DNA of 64,000 nucleotides, taken from the NCBI GenBank assembly GCA_963931865.1, contig OZ007507.1:10513533-10577532 (forward strand). Reading direction: 5' to 3'. Of this stretch, positions 20,410 through 31,724 are shown piece after piece. Made by a program: the position numbers and the translations under genes. Under the pieces are notes generated by a model that was given only the letters and a program-made list of their open reading frames with translations, was not told the origin of the DNA and ran no database searches. The stretch's first letter is position 1; each line of letters begins with the position of its first letter. The stretch is from Axinella damicornis. Its lineage: Eukaryota; Porifera; Demospongiae; Axinellida; Axinellidae.

Positions 20410-20880
20410 ATGTTTTCGAGGGGCAACCGCACTCCTGGTAGCCGCGTTGCAACCGGTTGCGACTCGACAAGCTAGGTATTGCAACTCATTCCAATTAACG
20501 CACATACCACGTGAGGATAGGACCTGCTCGCAACGTCGATCGATTGAGCTGAGTCAGCAATGGCGGCCCAAGGCGAAAACAAGAAACTGTTACAGCGCTC
20601 ACAACTTCGCCAGCACGGTGAGTTTTGGCATGTAAGCGTCAGTGAACGACAGCGATCACGGCCGTGTGGTCAGAATCTTCGTGTGCCTTTCCTAAGAACG
20701 GTTCTGCCACCGGAAGTCGAAGAGAGCGCTCGAGCAATGGCAGCCACGGCGAGACAAAAGCGCTCATATCTCCACCACCAAGGTGAGTTTCAACACCAAC
20801 TTTTTACATTCAGGTCAGGGCATGATAGCGATTACGGCGGCATAGTCAGAATTTCTGTAGGCCAAGCCTAAGTACTCAAA
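20410..20880 (+). repeat. First-exon-like dispersed repeat, copy 1
   Basis: It begins CGAGGGGCAACCGCACTCC and carries two related half-units. Unit one is an ATG (ATGGCGGCC) at 20560 followed after about 57 bases by CACG|GTGAGTTTTGG. Unit two is ATGGCAGCC at about 20737, followed by CCAAG|GTGAGTTTC. Each is followed by a similar tail (CGACAGCGATCACGGCCG and TGATAGCGATTACGGCGG) and then CCTAAG. The whole frame 20560-20871 is open here (103 codons) but is broken in other copies. Confidence 0.75.
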
Positions 20881-20924
20881 CATTATATATATTATATTGG
20901 ATTATATTAATTATATTATTTACG

Positions 20925-21490
20925 AGGGGCAACCGCACTCCTGGTAGCCTAGCCGCGTTGCAACCGTACCCCGGTTGCGACTCGCCGTAGCGCAAGCTAA
21001 GTATTGCAATTCGTTCCAATTAACGCACATGCCACGTGGCAACCACGCTCAGTTGATCGCGAGCAATGCAATGGCGACCGAAGGAAGACAAGACATTATT
21101 ACAGCACTCACAACTTAGCCAGCACGGTGAGTTTGGCATGCAAGCGTCAGTGAACGACAGCGATCACGGCCGTGTTGTCAGAATCTTCGTGTGCCTTCCT
21201 AAGAACGGTACTGCCACCAGAAGTCGATGGAGCGCTCGAGCAATGGCGGCCAACAGCGAGACAAAAGCGCTCATATCTCCACCACCAAGGTGAGTTTCAG
21301 CACCAACTTTTATCATTCAGGTCAGTGCATGATAGCGATCACGGCGGTGTAGTCAGAATCTCTGTAGGCCAATCCTAAGTACTCAAACATTATTTATATT
21401 ATTTATATTGGATTATTTACGCGGCACAATTTTTCCCCTACCAGGAGTGTAACGTGGCACAATTTTTCCCCTACCAGGAGTGTAATTATT
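20925..21490 (+). repeat. First-exon-like dispersed repeat, copy 2
   Basis: A tandem neighbour of copy 1 with the same order of parts: the CGAGGGGCAACCGCACTCC end, ATGGCGACC near 21070, CACGGTGAGTTTGG, a second ATGGCGGCC at 21244, CCAAGGTGAGTTTC. The right end carries two tandem GGCACAATTTTTCCCCTACC blocks at 21422-21485. Indels break the frame. Confidence 0.75.
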
Positions 21491-21493
21491 ACT

Positions 21494-21745
21494 TGTAACA
21501 ATAAGAGTGTGCAACTGCCATATGGTATCCATTGCCACCATCTCGCAGTATGAGTACATGTACATGTAGATCAATTGATGGTGAAGTAGTAGCAGCTGCA
21601 TGCTCCTAAGTGTGAAATTGTGATTGAATCACAGTTTCACACTTAGGAGCATGCAGCTGCTACCATCAATTGATCTACATCATACTGCCGAGATGGTGGC
21701 AATGGATACCATATGGCAGTTGCACACTCTTATTGTTATGAACTC
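21494..21745. mobile_element. Foldback element with 110-bp arms
   Basis: Arms containing GTGTGCAACTGCCATATGG and GCATGCTCCTAAGTGTGAAA pair with their complements at 21625-21745. The arms are near-identical, and the loop is about 10 bases of TTGTGATTGAA. Confidence 0.85.
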
Positions 21746-21746
21746 T

Positions 21747-21900
21747 TGGTATCACCATAGTACCAAGCTATACTGGAAAATATCACGAGTTTGTTGCCGC
21801 AGTATTGTTACGAGTGTGAGTGTGAAGCACGAGTAACAATGCCGAAGGCGACAAACGAGTGATATGTTTCTGGTATAGCTTGGTACTATGGTGATACTGA
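21747..21900. mobile_element. Foldback element (TATCACCATAGTACCAAGC ends)
   Basis: Begins GGTATCACCATAGTACCAAG and ends with the exact complement, CTTGGTACTATGGTGATAC. The interior has shorter pairing segments around GTAACAAT and ATTGTTAC. It directly abuts the previous foldback. Confidence 0.8.
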
Positions 21901-22372
21901 TTTTATCATACAAACCTGGAATTTCATTGCACGTTCCTCTACCAATGAACGTGGCGAATGCGCGTTACCATAGCTTGCTTGACGACAATATTATCATTTC
22001 TGGTTGCCAACCCTTCGCGTTAGTACGGCACGCTACAAACGCTTGGGCGAGAAGGCCTGCGTACCAAGCCCAAGGCGGAGCCACGCCGATAACTGGCAGC
22101 TGTACGGTCGGTCCACGTTGATGACTGGCAGTTGTACGGTCCATTTCAAACGGGACGCCCGAGTATACGAACGAGTTCAACCTCGACTTCCGGAAGTATC
22201 GAGATGTAAGTCAGCCCTCTTCAGGAGCCCAAAAGGTGTCAGTACCAGCTAGTCCAGGTAGTCTCTGACAGTAGGTCACGTGAAAAATCCGTATTAGTAC
22301 TGTAGGTCACGCGAGAGATCCGTATTATGTGCAGTAAGTCACGTGCGCTACAGCAAATCTGTGATAGGTTCG

Positions 22373-22435
22373 TGGGAAAGCCTGGTACGCAAGCGCAGTT
22401 GACAGTCAACTGCGCTTGCGTACCAGGCTTTCCCA
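22373..22435. repeat. Perfect 63-bp palindrome
   Basis: Two 31-base arms (TGGGAAAGCCTGGTACGCAA... and its exact complement) flank a single central A at 22404. No mismatch was seen. Confidence 0.95.
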
Positions 22436-22847
22436 TTGACTGCTGTACATTATTCAAACGTAGGTGTATGATAAATGCACGTAAAGCCGTTGGTCCCACG
22501 GTACTGGCTAGTATTAGCATTCAGCTGCCATACGTAGTTCGTTCTGGTTACCTTGCTAGCCACTCTACATGGTGGTTTCTTGTACCGAGAAAACCACACA
22601 CGCAGCATAATTTAATACATACAGTAGTCCATCGATGTTCTTTTAGCTGGTTGAAGTTCATAGTCACAACTGACAATGCAAGTGGTAGTTCCAGGCGTGG
22701 TACATGTATGTGAGGAACATTGCTGCTCTCCTGGATAGCTACAGCGGAGTTGTCGTGAGAGTTGTTTTGATTTCACTGCATGTCCACATGTTAACGGTAC
22801 ATAGCTTTTTTCTTTTGTGGAAGCATACTGTTAATCTCAGGTGAACA

Positions 22848-23304
22848 GACAGTGCCCTGGTGGCACACCACGGGCCATTGGCCATGACAGTGCCCTGGTG
22901 GTACACCACAGGCCATTGGCCATGACAGTACCCTGGTGGTACACCACGGGCCATTGGCCATGACAGTACCCTGGTGGTACACCACAGGCCATTGGCCATG
23001 ACAGTACCCTGGTGGTACACCACAGGCCATTGGCCATGACAGTGCCCTGGTGGTACACCACGGGCCACTGGCCATGACAGTACCCTGGTGGTACACCACA
23101 GGCCATTGGCCATGACAGTACCCTGGTGGTACACCACAGGCCATTGGCCATGACAGTGCCCTGGTGGTACACCACGGGCCATTGGCCATGACAGTACCCT
23201 GGTGGTACACCACAGGCCATTGGCCATGACAGTACCCTGGTGGTACACCACAGGCCATTGGCCATGACAGTACCCTGGTGGTACACCACGGGCCATTGGC
23301 CATG
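22848..23304. repeat. 38-bp minisatellite
   Basis: Roughly twelve tandem copies of a 38-base unit containing GGCCATTGGCCATGACAGT and CCTGGTGGTACACCAC. Copies differ mainly at two sites (ACAGTACC/ACAGTGCC and CCACAGG/CCACGGG). Because 38 is not a multiple of three and the unit lacks minus-strand stops, all three minus frames are open across it. Confidence 0.95.
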
Positions 23305-24299
23305 AGTAATCTGCTGTTCAAGAGTAATGATACCATATCATCAGCATACCATGATTGCAGTACATGACATAATTAATCCAGCCTAAATTTCTGTTCCTTG
23401 GCGTTGCTGGGCTCGAAACTGCTCACACAGGTAATTTCAGCTATACTAAGCGTATACGTGACTTAACCACACCCACCAATTAACGGACTTGCAATCAAGC
23501 CTCCCGAGAAATGGCAACCCGCTGTAGCTGAAAAACGTGCAATGTATGCTGGAAATGGAGGCCCTACAAAGCCAGATGGCTACTTTCTGACCCCATTTAT
23601 GCCAAAAACGATGGAAATGGCCCTCCCAGTGCCGACCAAGACCTTTCTACCGCGGAGCCCAGACACGGCCATGCTGTTTGCACCCTCCGGGTGCACCCAC
23701 CCACCTCCCCTTGTCCCGCCCTTTCTGCTCTCGCAGAACCTATCTCCCAAGGACATTGCCGGAAGTCACATGATGAGGCTGAAAGTATTATGACAACATT
23801 TGGCACTATGGGCAGGGCTAACTGATCACGAATTATGAATCCTACATATTAACTAACCATCACACCAGTGTACTAGCTTGAATAAGGGGTACTATGAAAG
23901 CTTCTGGCAAAGCCATACTCCTACTGGGTGGGCTTAGCACTTGATAGTGGTATTTTAGGACAAGTTAACCACAACCCAAGGGTATACACCATAAGATATA
24001 TCAAGGGGCTTATTTGGTACCCCCTCAAAACAGCTTAGCGAGAACACCCCACCACACAAAAGATACACGGTTACCTAAATTTAAGTTTGGCATCAAGCAA
24101 TCGGCTAGGCCTGGGTAGAATATGTCGGCACAATTAAACGGGAACAATAGGGGAAACAGGCAAACCAATACGAAAGCTCTTGTGGTATAATTTAGGAATG
24201 GCTGAAACACATACACAGAAAGAATAAGTCCAGCTGTGCTGAAGAACAGCTTCTGGATAGACTGAAGGCTTCTACTCCTAGTTCATTTTCAAAGGGTTA

Positions 24300-24725
<426 letters not shown>

Positions 24726-24818
24726 TCAGGCTCCTCCCTAGCTAGCAGAAAATGTGAAGTCAGCTTGGTACACATTAATCCATTGGTTAGGAAGAGAGCT
24801 TTGGAATGGGACTAGTAT

Positions 24819-25389
24819 ACCGTATGGCACTTATATTTCGCGGGTCTAAATTTTCGCGAATTGCTCTTCGGGAACATTTCGTCAAAACAATTTCGCGAAT
24901 TCATGGAAAAAGCACCACGCCCACACAATGGGCGTGGTGTACTGCACTTGACTAGATCGACTCCCGTGCGTGCTGACTCAGTGACTGCTACATACCTATA
25001 CCACAGACCACTTCATCGGTGAGTTGTATTCTGCGACTCTCTTCCCCACTTCGACGTTCTCAGAGTTCGTTTTCAGATACCTGGAAGTTCCCCTGACCTT
25101 CGCCACGCCGGATCAAGCTGGCAGCTTCAGCAATGGCAGATATCGCACATGATGGTACCTCTCCATGTGGACCCAGAAGCTTACACTTCGACTACTGTCC
25201 ATCCTCACTGTTGAAGTACACAAACAGAGCCATCAAGCTAGCCATCGCGCGCGTACGTTGGAATACTGTCCGCGTAGCTGTAGGCGCACGGCACGTGTCA
25301 AAATTTTCGTTGAAATCATTTCGCGAATGACCTGTCATTCGCAAAATTCACGAAAATTTAGACCCACGAAATTTAAGCGCTATACGGTA
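24819..25389. mobile_element. TIR element with TACCGTAT ends
   Basis: The left end TACCGTATGGCACTTATATT and the complement of the right end TACCGTATAGCGCTTAAATT form inverted repeats of about 45 bases, continuing through GGGTCTAAATTTTCG. The interior has no recognised coding region. It looks like a non-autonomous DNA transposon. Confidence 0.75.
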
Positions 25390-25585
25390 ATAATGGATTA
25401 AATGCTATTTTAACCCAGTTCAAATGAGGTTAACATTCGAAGGGACCACTCCCCGGGGCCCCCTGGGTGAGGCCTTATGTCACGAGCTAAAGCACAAGGT
25501 GCAGTTAGCGGAAGCGCTAGCATTTAGTACGTAGGCAGCTTTCATTGACAGCTTAAATTTTTAGTACAGTAGTTGTTACAGCACG

Positions 25586-26750
25586 ATGCCAAAGACGGGC
25601 AAGAAGCGGCACAACCCACCGACCGTAGCTACAACCAGGACCTCGCGAGCGCGCGCTCGGGCGCCAACCATGAGCGCCGGACCACCGGCTTCCTTACGTC
25701 CGGCACCCTCCCTATGTCCAGCAGCCCACCTTTCCACCCGGGGCAGCTCCTCAACGCGGTGGGACAGCGGGTGCGCATGGAGATGCAGGCGTTCTCAGCA
25801 AACCAGCCACCGCCCACGAGTGCCGCCGACTCTAACAACACTGCTGGCCCCCAATTGGCTGCAGGTCCTTGCAACATCACTTCCTGTCGGGACAGCCAAT
25901 TGGCCGCAGGTGCCACTCACAGCCACTGGATTTGCCCTGTCCCCTGCTTCTGAGCCCTTTCCGCAGAAGCTTGTGGAAAGGATCAGGTCAGGCCAGTATG
26001 TGGACATGTGGGACCTGCTGACAGATAACATCTCCCAGCTCCAGCAACTGGAGGCATTTGGTGGCTAGGCGTTCCCATCACTTCCAGGGATGCTGAAACC
26101 CCGTCTGCGGGAAGTATCCACGATTCCCTCGTGGATATACGTACTGTTTCCTGGCCTACATTGCCATACGCTCCCCAGACCCATATACGCGGGATATACG
26201 TACTGGCGTATGCACGCCTAGTGATTCGCAAAGCGCAGAGGCATGGAGGCAATGCATGGCTGACATACGACAAAGTCTTCCGCCAGCAGGCTGCCCTGGA
26301 CCACTCTCTTCGGTGGAACACGCTGCACCCAGGCATCCAGGCAGCTACTGGTAGGCCAACCGTCTGGAACAGGCATGTTTTGTACACTCTGCAGGGAACC
26401 GGACCACACAGCCGATCACTGTGCCCTCACCTATCTCCAGCACCCCTACAGCCAACCACCTCGAGGTCAGCACCTTTATGGACAGCCCACTGCCGCCAGG
26501 GGTGCACCGACGGGGCAGAGACTCCAAGTGCCGCAGGATAGGCATCCCGCGGCTGCCCATGCCATATGCATTGCGTGGAACAAGGGCGCCTGCAAATTCC
26601 CGGGCAATTGTACATACCGCCACATGTGTGCTACATGCCACCAACGCCATAAGGCCTGTGACTGCCCTAGGACCCCAGACGACTCTGAGTATAAGAAGGA
26701 CACCCGCCCCCAAGCCCGTGGACAACCATTCATTCCCATGAGGAAGTCTT
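25586..26750 (+). pseudogene. DIRS Gag-like ORF, frame-broken
   Basis: The first part (25586-26068) ends with PFPQKLVERIRSGQYVDMWD and LLTDN, a pattern of DIRS-type ORF1 proteins. 26131-26345 continues with TYDKVFRQQAALDHSLRW in the same relative position. After a frame change, 26375-26750 contains a Cys/His module CTLCREPDHTADHC and a second cluster CKFPGNCTYRHMCATCHQRH before the stop. The Cys/His order suggests nucleic-acid binding. Two frame changes are needed to read through. Confidence 0.7.
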
Positions 26751-26821
26751 GAGGCTGCCCCTCCCCCGACTTAACTGACAGTGTTTACTATTCTGTTGAT
26801 CCCCATTCAATTGTATGATGT

Positions 26822-26960
26822 TCTCTATGTCTGTTGTATGGCCTATGCTGTTGTATGGCCTATGCTGTTGTATGGCCTATGCTGTTGTATGGCCTATGCT
26901 GTTGTATGGCCTATGCTGTTGCCTGGTCTATGCTGTTGTGGGGGTAGGGCCTAGGCTGTT
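26822..26960 (+). repeat. 17-bp tandem repeat between Gag and RT
   Basis: About seven copies of TGTTGTATGGCCTATGC and variants, located between the Gag-like and RT reading frames of the DIRS-like element. Confidence 0.85.
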
Positions 26961-27022
26961 GCCTGGCCTACCCACACTATGCTGCATGTTCCATGTACTT
27001 CCTAGTGTTACTATACAGTTAG

Positions 27023-27958
27023 GTGGATGGCCCATATACTTTTCATTGCCCTGCAGATCGCCATCCTTCCAGCAGCCATATCTCTGTCAAGGCTGCTAAC
27101 CTCTCTGCTGGCAAATATACCTACACTGATGATTTGCTGAAGCTTGACGAGTGCATAGACAATGACCACCACATGCAGTGGGCAACATGCCCCTCATCAG
27201 TCCATATCAATAACTGGATGGAGCCCTTGCTGTCCCATCCAGACCATGAGTTTGCAGCCTATATTTACTCTGGACTGACGACAGGGTTCCGCATAGGCTT
27301 CAGCAGGCAGGGGGCAACCCTGCGATCAGCCTCCAGGAACCACCCATCGGCTGCAGCCAACCCCTCAGCGGTCCGGGAGTACATCACAACTGAGACGGAG
27401 GCAGGCAGGTTAGTCGGGCCCCTCCACCCTCGGCTCACTCCACTTGTGCACACTAGCCCTATTGGGCTGGTCCCGGAGTCACACCGGGTAGACCAGTGGC
27501 GTACAATTGTCGACCTTTCCTTTCCTAGGGACCACAGTGTCAATGATGGCATCTCCCAAGAGCTGTCCTCCATCTCATACGCTTCGGTGGACGACGCCGT
27601 GCAGCACATCCTCCGTCTTGGACGAGGGACACAATTGGTGAAGTTGGATTTGAAGACTGCGTATCGTATCATTCCAGTCCACCCCCAGGACTACCACCTC
27701 CTGGGAATCTCATGGAAGGGGGAGACGTATGTCGACCGTGCCCTGCCCTTTGGCCTTCGTTCGACACCGAAGATCTTTTCTGCGGTAGCGGATATGCTCA
27801 CTTGGGCCTTGCATTGTGCTGGAATCCGATGCCAAATTCATTACCTGGATGACTTCCTGTTCATGGGAACCCCAGGCTCTGACGAGACAGCACAGGCATT
27901 GGCTATCGCACTGCGTGTCCTGCAACACTTACGTAGGAATACCAGTAGCAGCCCATAA
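27023..27958 (+). pseudogene. DIRS-type reverse transcriptase
   Basis: The 311-codon frame includes GLTTGFRIGFSRQG, NHPSAAANPSAVREYI, WRTIVDLSFPRDHSVNDGIS, LVKLDLKTAYRIIPVHPQD, ALPFGLRSTPKIFSAVAD and the catalytic box HYLDDFLFMG. Both aspartates of YLDD and the upstream catalytic D (KLDLKTAYR) are present. The frame leaves the family at about 27930, where a single-base shift moves the reading frame to the segment starting GIPVAAHKTEGP. Confidence 0.85.
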
Positions 27959-28790
27959 GACGGAGGGGCCGGCTTTCCTCATTGTCTTCCTGGGAATCAT
28001 CATCGACACCATTAACTTCGAGTTGAGACTGCGTGCCCTGAAGATCCAACGCCTGCAGACCCTCTTACAGGCTTGGTCCTCCGGAAGGGGGCACACCAGG
28101 AAAGAGCCAGAGTCACTTCTTGGCCACTTGTCCCATGCAGCTACAGTTGTGCGCCCAGGCCGCACGTTTCTCAGAGAGCTATTCAATCTGCTCCGGGTGA
28201 CCAGAGCACCCCACCACTTTGTTCGGCTTAATGCGGCAGCCAAGGCTGACTTAGCCTGGTGGAAGTGTTTCTTAGAGAGTTGGAATGGGTCCTCATTCTT
28301 TCCACTCCCTAACCCGGCAAGCCACGTCTTCTCAGATGCATCAGGGTCATATGGGTGTGGTGCAGTCCTAGAGGGAGTAGGCTGGTTTCAAGCTCAATGG
28401 CCCGAGCAATGGGCTGAGGTTGATATTGCCACTAAGGAATTAGTACTGGTGGTTGTGGCAGCTGCAGTGTGGGGCAGTCAGTGGGCGAGTAGACATGTTC
28501 GTTTCCACTCTGACAACATGGCAGTGGTCGCAGTCCTGAACACCAGAACTGCTAAGTCCCCCTTACTGATGCACCTACTGCGGTGCTTTTCCTTCTACAG
28601 TGCACACTTCCGTTTCCACTTCTCGGCCGAGCACGTGCCTGGAGCGATGAATACTGCAGCAGATGCAATTTCACTCAATAATTTATCCTTGTTCTTCTCC
28701 CTTGCTCCCCAGACCCCACAGTTTCCAATCCCCCCATCGCTGTCACAGCTGCTGATAGACTCCAGACCGGACTGGGGGTCAGCATCCTGG
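27930..28790 (+). pseudogene. DIRS-type RT thumb and RNase H
   Basis: Continues the RT with GIPVAAHKTEGPAFLIVFLG and a basic linker, then RNase H with FSDASGSYGCGAVL (first Asp), TKELVLVV (Glu) and FHSDNMAVVAVLN (second Asp). It ends with HVPGAMNTAADAIS, the usual His/Asp block. All four carboxylates look intact. The frame then diverges near 28790. Confidence 0.8.
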
Positions 28791-29058
28791 ACTCAATTGT
28801 TTGCTCGCTCATTGACCGAGGTATCGCCAAGTCCACACGAGCCTCATACAACTCAGGGAAGAGAAGGTACCTCGCCTTCTGCACCCAGTTCCGCATCCCG
28901 CCACTGCCATTGACTGAGGTCGGCCTCCTTCATTTCGTAGCGTCCTTAGTAGCATCCCTTAGTTACCAGTCCATTAGATCTTACCTGAGCGCGGTGCGCC
29001 ACCTGCAGACTATCAGTGGCCTCCCAGACCCAGCCCTGCACTAAGAATGGTGTCAAAA
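28770..29058 (+). pseudogene. Tyrosine recombinase N-terminal (core-binding) domain, truncated
   Basis: In the frame shifted from RNase H: IAKSTRASYNSGKRRYLAFC, then HFVASLVAS and SYQSIRSYLSAVRHLQTI, a typical SAM-like core-binding domain of DIRS/Ngaro recombinases. A one-base shift near 29041 leads to LRMVSKYATR and then the match ends. The catalytic R-H-R-Y half is not present. Confidence 0.75.
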
Positions 29059-29074
29059 TATGCCACCAGGCTAA

Positions 29075-29210
29075 GTAATAGTTAGAGCCCAGTCACCAGG
29101 GATTTATGGCAGTAAACTGACCGAGTCCGAGGGCGAAGCCCGAGGACAAGGTCGGTTTACGTTGCCATAAATCCCTGGCGACCGGGCTCTAACTGTTATA
29201 TATCCCATCT
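29075..29210. mobile_element. Foldback element at the truncation point of the DIRS copy
   Basis: Arms TTAGAGCCCAGTCACCAGGG and CCCTGGCGACCGGGCTCTAA with ATTTATGGCAGTAAACTGACC pairing opposite GGTTTACGTTGCCATAAAT. The centre is GAGGGCGAAGCCCGAG. Confidence 0.8.
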
Positions 29211-29797
29211 GATTGGTCCATTGAGTCTCATTGCCGGCGCCGGTCGGTCGAATATGTAAATAAAGGAGCGCATAATGCACTCCTGGTAAATACAAGGCTA
29301 ACGCAGCTTGGTAACGATAGATTCGAGAAATAGCCACGGCCTGTTCTTTCTCTCCCTCCTGCCTTGGGCATGTGCGAATGGACTGACTGTGCACTAAACT
29401 CCGTCCTTGGTGAAGCTCCACCTCCAGCTCTGTTGCTGGTCCTAGCCCTGCCTCGCAGCATTACAGCCGCTCCCCGTTTTTTTTGAGTTGGTGAGTGACG
29501 ACGACCTATCCAATGACTTCTAACCTCTTCACAAACTGACAAGGTCGCTCGTTACTTCATGCCTCCATTGAGCTTCGTCGCATCCGTATCCATATGCCTT
29601 TGCTATAGTACTATGAACCTTGAACTTTAACTTTGCATTGTGGCATGAACAGTTTGCGCATGCGCACATTCAATTGCCACAGGGAGGAAAATGTGACCAT
29701 AACAGTGCTGTGTAGTTACCCTGAGGGAGGGAAATATCAATGGCTCATACACTTCCTCCCCTTCTATGGCATTAGTATAGTAGGTGGGATAATAAAC

Positions 29798-29945
29798 AAT
29801 TATTGCACACTACTGTGTTGGATATCAAGATTTATTACTACCCGAGGAATGCAATATTCCCCGAGGCCGAAGGCCGAGTGGAATATTGCATTCCAAGGGT
29901 AGTAATAAATCTGATATCCAACACAGAAGTGTGCAATAATTGTTT
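29798..29945. mobile_element. Foldback element (TATTGCACACTACTGTG ends)
   Basis: Left arm ATTGCACACTACTGTGTTGG with GATATCAAGATTTATTACTA; right arm is its near complement ending CACTTCTG/TGTGCAATAAT. The centre is GAGGCCGAAGGCCGAG. A shorter relative is at 35750-35880. Confidence 0.8.
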
Positions 29946-29977
29946 TATTAAAGTAATAAAAAACATTTAAAATGTAA

Positions 29978-31030
29978 CAGGATGTAGGGATACCAGAACC
30001 GCAAAAAGTAAGGAAACAAGGTAGGGATGATCACACAAAACAGTGAAGTATACAACCCCCTACAGAGATCTTTTCCATAATACGTGTATAATGAAAAAAG
30101 ATATGTAGGGGGATTGTATACTTCACTGTTTTGTGTGATCATCCCTACCTTGTTTCCTTACTTTTTGCGGTTCTGGTATCCCTACATCCTGTTATATTTT
30201 AAATGTTTTTTATTACTTGTTTATGTCATTTTTTTTAGCAGCAGGCGCATGCATACTGGACTCTGGCATTTACACTGCCAGCAATGGCTGAAGAATCAGA
30301 CCCAAGCATCTCAAAAGCCAACCCTTTTCTGGATGGATACTAAGCCAGTGTTCCCGGTCCCTGAGCTGAAGACCATAGCTAGCTAAGTATAGTGTAGCTA
30401 AAATAGCTATTCCAGATAGTAGTAGCGACACATTGTTGAGTCTTTAGATAGGCATTCACCCCTCTCACAGAACACAGTCTAGTAACCTATATAGCACAGA
30501 GAATTTACCTCAGTCTAGTTATGGTAACACAACAGCGCAAGGCACTTCTAATTCAGCGATCTTGAATAATAATTACGTATCGTTGCTAAGTGATCGTTTA
30601 AGTGCGCATGCGTTCAAACATGAAAATGGCGTGACAAATGAAGCCATAGTTATTGAGTGGGCAGCTGTAGCCGCCTGGTGAAGACTTGGAGGTTGCCAAA
30701 AAGCGATGGGCTGGTACACTGCTCGGTGTAAAATGCTGCTGTTTCGTGCGAAAACCATCATGGGTGATTGAGGCGACGACGAGCTAGCCCGTCTGAAGAA
30801 AGAAGAAAGAAGAAGAAGAAGAAGAAAGAAAAACAATTTGCCCGTTTTGCGAGCGCCTGGTGTGGTACTTTCGCGACGGGTTTTCGCGACGCGAGGAGTC
30901 TTGTTGGTCATGAAAACACTCGAAGATGAACAGTATGTGGTTATAAAGGCTTATAAGTGTACCGTTTCTGAGATTTGGAGAGATTTTTTTGTATTAGCAT
31001 ATATTGCGTGTACGTCGTATCCCTACATAC
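29978..31030 (-). mobile_element. Hairpin-ended 1.1-kb element, copy 2 (reversed)
   Basis: A reverse-oriented relative of 19299-20400. The hairpin (29978-30200) comes first on the + strand. The body, with the basic frame (minus strand 30911-30573, beginning MTNKTPRVAKTRRESTTPG), ends at GTATCCCTACATAC near 31025. The body matches copy 1 over about 480 bases (30545-31040). Confidence 0.75.
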
Positions 31031-31438
31031 AGAGTCTACCGACTCTGTGATATTCAGAACTTCAGCAATGAATGCATAATTATAGTAGCTATCATACAGC
31101 GATTGTTGTGCAATTACTGTGTACTTACCTAGCTACAGTAGGTAATTACATGTCCACATGTCAAGTTTGTTTTTAGACAACACACATTATTGTTGTTGTC
31201 TTGTAAAAGTCATGTTCAGCCGTGGAATATTGTGAATTATTCCATGGGAATAAGCACTACAGTAACCAATAGGATTGCAGTATGATTCTACAGAATATAA
31301 TAAAAACACATAATATTATACTGCAATACCTACGCATAGGTATATAGCCCCATTCCGAGACCTAAGCTACCACAACGTAACAGTTGAGCTTCTCTTTCAT
31401 TCATGGAAATGAAAGGGCAGTAGCTGAGTCAAACATTA

Positions 31439-31583
31439 GGTAGGTCTTAGCCTCGTTCCCAGGCCGTCTCCCGCTCCTTTGAACCCCCCGTCAGAAAAGC
31501 AGTTGTCTTACGGGGGTTCAAAGGTCACATATGTGGCTATAAACAGAGTGGGAGGTGGCCTGGGAACGAGGCTAGGTAGGTCT
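31439..31583. mobile_element. MITE of the TAGCCTCGTTCC family with 9-bp duplication
   Basis: The element at 31448-31574 begins TAGCCTCGTTCCCAGGCC and ends GGCCTGGGAACGAGGCTA. GGTAGGTCT flanks both sides. The inner part is a palindrome around CCCCCGTCAGAAAAGCAG. Its left end lies 57 bases beyond the 3' side of a PARS2 exon. Confidence 0.85.
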
Positions 31584-31640
31584 TGGAATATGGGGCCATA
31601 GAAGTGACAATCTCTACACACAAACTGTGCCACATTTGAC

Positions 31641-31724
31641 GTACTGCTGTTGGTTTTTCTGGTCCCAGAAAGAAGCTTTGAATGCACTGGAGTACTTTGT
31701 GCCAAGCAAGAAGGTGTGAGCCAC
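31641..31724 (-). CDS. PARS2, HTFLLGTKY exon
   Basis: A minus-strand exon of 28 codons in phase 0 between ACTCTTACATAG and TAC|GTCAAA. It encodes VAHTFLLGTKYSSAFKASFW, the block that precedes motif 3 in bacterial and mitochondrial ProRS (G-x-x-F-x-L-G-x-K-Y). The donor GTCAAA is weak, and the boundary could shift by a few bases. Joined to the next exon it gives QQQY|MGCYG. Confidence 0.75.

Larger units (their letters stand above)
25565..29058 (+). mobile_element. DIRS-like retrotransposon, 3' truncated
   Basis: In order on the + strand: a Gag-like ORF (25586-26750, frame-broken), a short tandem repeat (26822-26960), reverse transcriptase (27023-27930), RNase H (27930-28790) and the N-terminal core-binding part of a tyrosine recombinase (about 28770-29058). 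The catalytic recombinase half and the right terminal repeats are absent. A foldback element begins at about 29080, where the recombinase sequence stops. At least three frameshifts make it inactive. It lies antisense to PARS2 inside the intron between exons encoding KYSSAF and MGCYG. Confidence 0.85.

Noticed and set aside
22848..23304. CRISPR-like regular repeats
   Set aside because: Units are contiguous without variable spacers and the context is eukaryotic, so it is a minisatellite.
22739..23336. Long repetitive minus-strand frames that could suggest a repeat protein
   Set aside because: Three overlapping frames exist only because the 38-bp unit lacks stops; there are no codon-scale constraints or flanking exons.
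23542..23793. 83-codon + strand frame
   Set aside because: No splice sites, no recognisable family and proline-rich composition; the opposite strand is equally open.
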